NCBI RefSeq assembly: GCF_003457605.1
Contig: NZ_QRAN01000008.1
Location: forward strand, 1-64,000
Source: Seongchinamella sediminis
GTDB lineage: Bacteria > Pseudomonadota > Gammaproteobacteria > Pseudomonadales > Halieaceae
Reading direction: 5' to 3'
DNA: 64,000 bases
In this document: positions 62,622 through 64,000 of the stretch, piece after piece
Numbering within the stretch: position 1 is the stretch's first letter
Layout of the letters: the number at the start of each line of letters is the position of its first letter
Notes under the pieces: model-generated
Told to the model about the DNA's origin: nothing
What the model saw: only the letters and a program-made list of their open reading frames with translations
Databases searched by the model: none
Made by a program: the position numbers and the translations under genes

Positions 62622-63908
62622 CTAGATAATGCTCGCCAGCAGGGTGGCGGTGCCGAGGAACGCCAGGAAGCCGGATACGTCGGTTACTGTGGTTAATATG
62701 ATAGACGAGGCCGTGGCCGGGTCCTGGCCCAGCCGCGATAGTACCATGGGAACCAGGGCGCCGGAGATACCGGCCATGACCATGGCGGTAATCATGGCGA
62801 TCGCGATCACCACGGCCAGGCCGAAAGACTGGCTCCAGGCCCATACCCCCAGGCCACAGGTCAGTGCCAGGGCGGAGCCGTTGATCAGGCCGATCTGGAC
62901 TTCCTTGGTCAACACCTGACGCCAGTGCAGGGTGTTGATTTCCTTCAGAGCCAGCCCGCGCATGGTCACCGCCAGGGCCTGCGAGCCGGCGTTGCCGGAT
63001 TGACCTGCCACCACCGGCAGGAGAATGGCCAGTGCGGTGAACTGGGCAATAGTCGCTTCAAACAGACCGACGACCGCAGCCGCGAGAAAAGCGGTGAGCA
63101 GGTTGATGTGCAGCCACACCAGCCGCCGTTTGACAGCGAACAGCGGCGGTGACAGCGCGCGCTCATCGGCGCTGGCACCCACCATGCGCTGGATACCCGC
63201 GGTAGCAGCTTCTTCCGCCGCCTGGAACAGGTTGGCGTAGCGGATGATACCCAGCAGCTTCAGGTCGTGATCTACCACGGGTATGGAGTCGACTTTGCTC
63301 TGGTCGAACAGTTCCACCAGATCCTCTTCGGTCGACGTCAGGTTGGCGACGGCATCCACGCTGTTGAGTATTTCTGCCATCAGGGTATCGGGCTCGGCAA
63401 GGGCCATATCCTGCAGGTCGACGCGACCCACGAGCACGTCCTCCTCGGTGACTACGTACAGCGAACGCACCCGCTGCGCCCGGGACCGGCGCAGTTCGGC
63501 CAGTGCCTCACCTACGGTCTGGTCGGCCCGGTAGCGGGCACGCAGTTTGTCCATGAACCGGCCGGCGGTGTGTTCGGGAAACTCGAGCAATTCCCGGAAT
63601 TCGCTTTGCAGGCTCTTGGGCAGGCTGTCGAGAGTTGACGCCAGCTCCTCTTCATCCAGGCTGCGCAGTATCAGCAGCGCGGTCCTGACATCGGCCCGCT
63701 GCAGCACCCTGGCCCTGCGCTCGGTGTCCAGGGTGGTAAAAATGGGCTTGAGCCGGCCGGGGTCGACATATTCCAGCAGGCGGCTCAAACCGTCGTCGGA
63801 CAGCTGGGCCAGTTCGTCCGGGGGCAGCGCATGCTGTTCAACAACCCGGGCGGCATCGGCGGGAAACGCCCGCACATAGTGTTCGCGCAGTTCTTCGGCG
63901 AGGTTCAT
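62622..63908 (-). CDS. mgtE: Magnesium transporter MgtE
   Basis: The 428-residue Mg2+ channel has an N-terminal domain of helical repeats (residues 1-125), paired CBS domains (about 130-250) and five membrane segments at the end with the pore motif LPVVAGQSGNAGSQALAV. It overlaps the partial upstream gene by 3 bases. The 190-base gap after it holds no gene. Confidence 0.94.
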   Translation of the reverse strand: MNLAEELREHYVRAFPADAARVVEQHALPPDELAQLSDDGLSRLLEYVDPGRLKPIFTTLDTERRARVLQRADVRTALLILRSLDEEELASTLDSLPKSLQSEFRELLEFPEHTAGRFMDKLRARYRADQTVGEALAELRRSRAQRVRSLYVVTEEDVLVGRVDLQDMALAEPDTLMAEILNSVDAVANLTSTEEDLVELFDQSKVDSIPVVDHDLKLLGIIRYANLFQAAEEAATAGIQRMVGASADERALSPPLFAVKRRLVWLHINLLTAFLAAAVVGLFEATIAQFTALAILLPVVAGQSGNAGSQALAVTMRGLALKEINTLHWRQVLTKEVQIGLINGSALALTCGLGVWAWSQSFGLAVVIAIAMITAMVMAGISGALVPMVLSRLGQDPATASSIILTTVTDVSGFLAFLGTATLLASII

Positions 63909-64000
63909 TTGTGCTTGTCCAGGGTGGCTTCCAGCAGCCGCGCACAGACATCCAGGTAGGCATTGGCCATTTCCGAAAATATCTGCTCCAGGTTAAAGGT
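63905..64000 (-). CDS. C terminus of an unidentified protein (partial)
   Basis: A minus-strand frame enters from the right edge and ends in TGA at 63905, overlapping the mgtE start (ATGA). The visible 31 residues are helical and rich in Leu, Ala and acidic residues (FSEMANAYLDVCARLLEATLDKHK). The ATGA overlap makes real translation likely. The family cannot be named from this piece. Confidence 0.6.
   Translation of the reverse strand, partial: TFNLEQIFSEMANAYLDVCARLLEATLDKHK

Overview
The window is an origin-proximal piece of a high-GC gammaproteobacterial chromosome. It holds the conserved block dnaA-dnaN-recF-gyrB with rpmH-rnpA-yidD-yidC-mnmE beside it, and mnmG-rsmG-parA-parB followed by a complete F0F1 ATP synthase operon and glmU-glmS. 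Gene content (marine-type aerobic gammaproteobacterium, agmatine catabolism, acyclic-terpene genes, acyl-CoA metabolism, membrane pyrophosphatase) suggests the Halieaceae/Cellvibrionales neighbourhood. That placement is inference; no marker was compared computationally.

Layout. (1) About 1-5504: a clearly AT-richer, foreign-looking island ending just past the glmS stop codon, the classic attTn7 position. It carries two paralogous small minus-strand genes (the left one broken) behind near-identical promoter/leader repeats, a small serine recombinase, an HhH-HNH nuclease, a large beta-class DNA methyltransferase with a zinc ribbon, and a tiny recombinase-type HTH protein overlapping it. No tns genes are seen. 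(2) 5505-14581: glmS, glmU, a divergent TrmB-type regulator, a lipoprotein vWA / ECF sigma / anti-sigma-like module, and aguB-aguA. (3) 14693-21720: atpIBEFHAGDC on the minus strand behind a near-consensus sigma70 promoter. (4) 22116-26410: parB, parA, rsmG and mnmG. (5) 26602-43674: an accessory block separating mnmG from mnmE. It has two alpha/beta hydrolases, a K+-dependent-type pyrophosphatase, a broken tandem thioesterase locus, an acyclic terpene utilisation (atu) cluster with a divergent TetR regulator, a tyrosine-phosphatase-like protein and a phosphotransferase. (6) 44099-54771: mnmE to gyrB, with a candidate oriC between rpmH and dnaA and two perfect palindromic parS sites inside recF. 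(7) 54875-59639: an LLM oxidoreductase, a MarR regulator, and an SDR/enoyl-CoA hydratase operon. (8) 59673-64000: an M14-type/RimB/RimK operon, mgtE and a partial gene.

How genes work together: ParA/ParB and the recF parS sites form the origin-segregation system; rnpA-yidD-yidC supply RNase P and membrane insertion; AguA/AguB turn agmatine into putrescine; AtuA/C/E/F and two acyl-CoA dehydrogenases would degrade citronellyl/geranyl-CoA. The most unusual part is the island at glmS, which looks like a compact mobile restriction-modification-like unit.
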